A stretch of DNA of 64,000 bases, from contig NC_056406.1 of the NCBI RefSeq assembly GCF_905147365.1, positions 6,984,501-7,048,500 on the forward strand. The letters are read 5' to 3'. The notes beneath the pieces are model-generated. The model was given only the letters and a program-made list of their open reading frames with translations. It did no database searches and was not told where the DNA came from. The translations under genes and the position numbers were made by a program. The DNA comes from Aricia agestis (taxonomy: Eukaryota > Arthropoda > Insecta > Lepidoptera > Lycaenidae). The first letter of the stretch is position 1. Every line of letters begins with the position of its first letter. Positions 63,986 to 64,000 of the stretch are shown here, piece by piece.

Positions 63986-64000
63986 TCTTGTCCGCTACTT

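Noticed and set aside
1..64000. A novel multi-gene biological system
   Set aside because: Apart from the two transporter genes and mobile DNA, no clustered unknown genes could be supported.

Overview
The window looks like a gene-poor, AT-rich, repeat-laden stretch of a lepidopteran (moth or butterfly) nuclear genome. The evidence is many short interspersed families typical of that order: Helitron copies bounded by A|TC and a hairpin plus CTAG|T, repeats carrying (GTCT)n microsatellites, a tRNA-derived SINE, and the 'gggcaaacgagcaaacgggt' repeat. The few coding exons are GC-rich, have canonical GT-AG introns, and resemble insect sugar transporters.

One complete protein gene can be assembled on the minus strand. 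Eight coding exons at 59892-59820, 40075-39846, 35901-35732, 33951-33798, 33142-33010, 27740-27511, 26341-26147 and 24385-24131 join in perfect phase. They give a 479-residue, 12-helix major-facilitator sugar porter of the Tret1-like (facilitated trehalose transporter-like) type. Intron 1 is about 19.7 kb. A second exon on the same strand (9500-9365) encodes an N-terminus similar to that of the first gene and ends in the same intron phase. It is read as the first coding exon of a tandem paralogue whose remaining exons lie beyond the left edge. The two genes therefore form a head-to-tail transporter cluster transcribed right to left.

Almost everything else recognisable is mobile DNA. Region 1-9364 (intron 1 of the second transporter): a hAT-like MITE with a perfect 8-bp target duplication (2571-2947), and a 3.03-kb element with 95-bp terminal inverted repeats and a perfect 8-bp duplication (5284-8316) that carries a nested Helitron foldback. 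Region 9500-24130 (between the two genes): Helitrons, foldback elements, a non-LTR RT fragment (16290-17076), a dead Tc1-like transposon with TA target sites (17690-18938) and MITEs. Region 24131-40075 (introns 2-7): Helitrons, a Pol III SINE, the 5' part of a coding Helitron (29330-30829), an RTE-type 3' end (30979-31555) and two Harbinger- or foldback-type elements. Region 40076-59819 (intron 1 of the first gene): nested Helitrons with an exact insertion site, a hAT-like MITE inside a Helitron, a broken RT gene (51330-52770), a piggyBac-like TTAA element, a Harbinger-like MITE, a 20-bp minisatellite and a 0.68-kb foldback. Region 59893-64000: the 5' flank of the transporter and more repeats.

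No bacterial, viral or defence-type gene system was seen. No rRNA gene or functional tRNA gene was seen either. The most informative observations are the tandem transporter pair, an in-frame alternative splice donor, and several transposons whose boundaries can be fixed exactly from the sequence.
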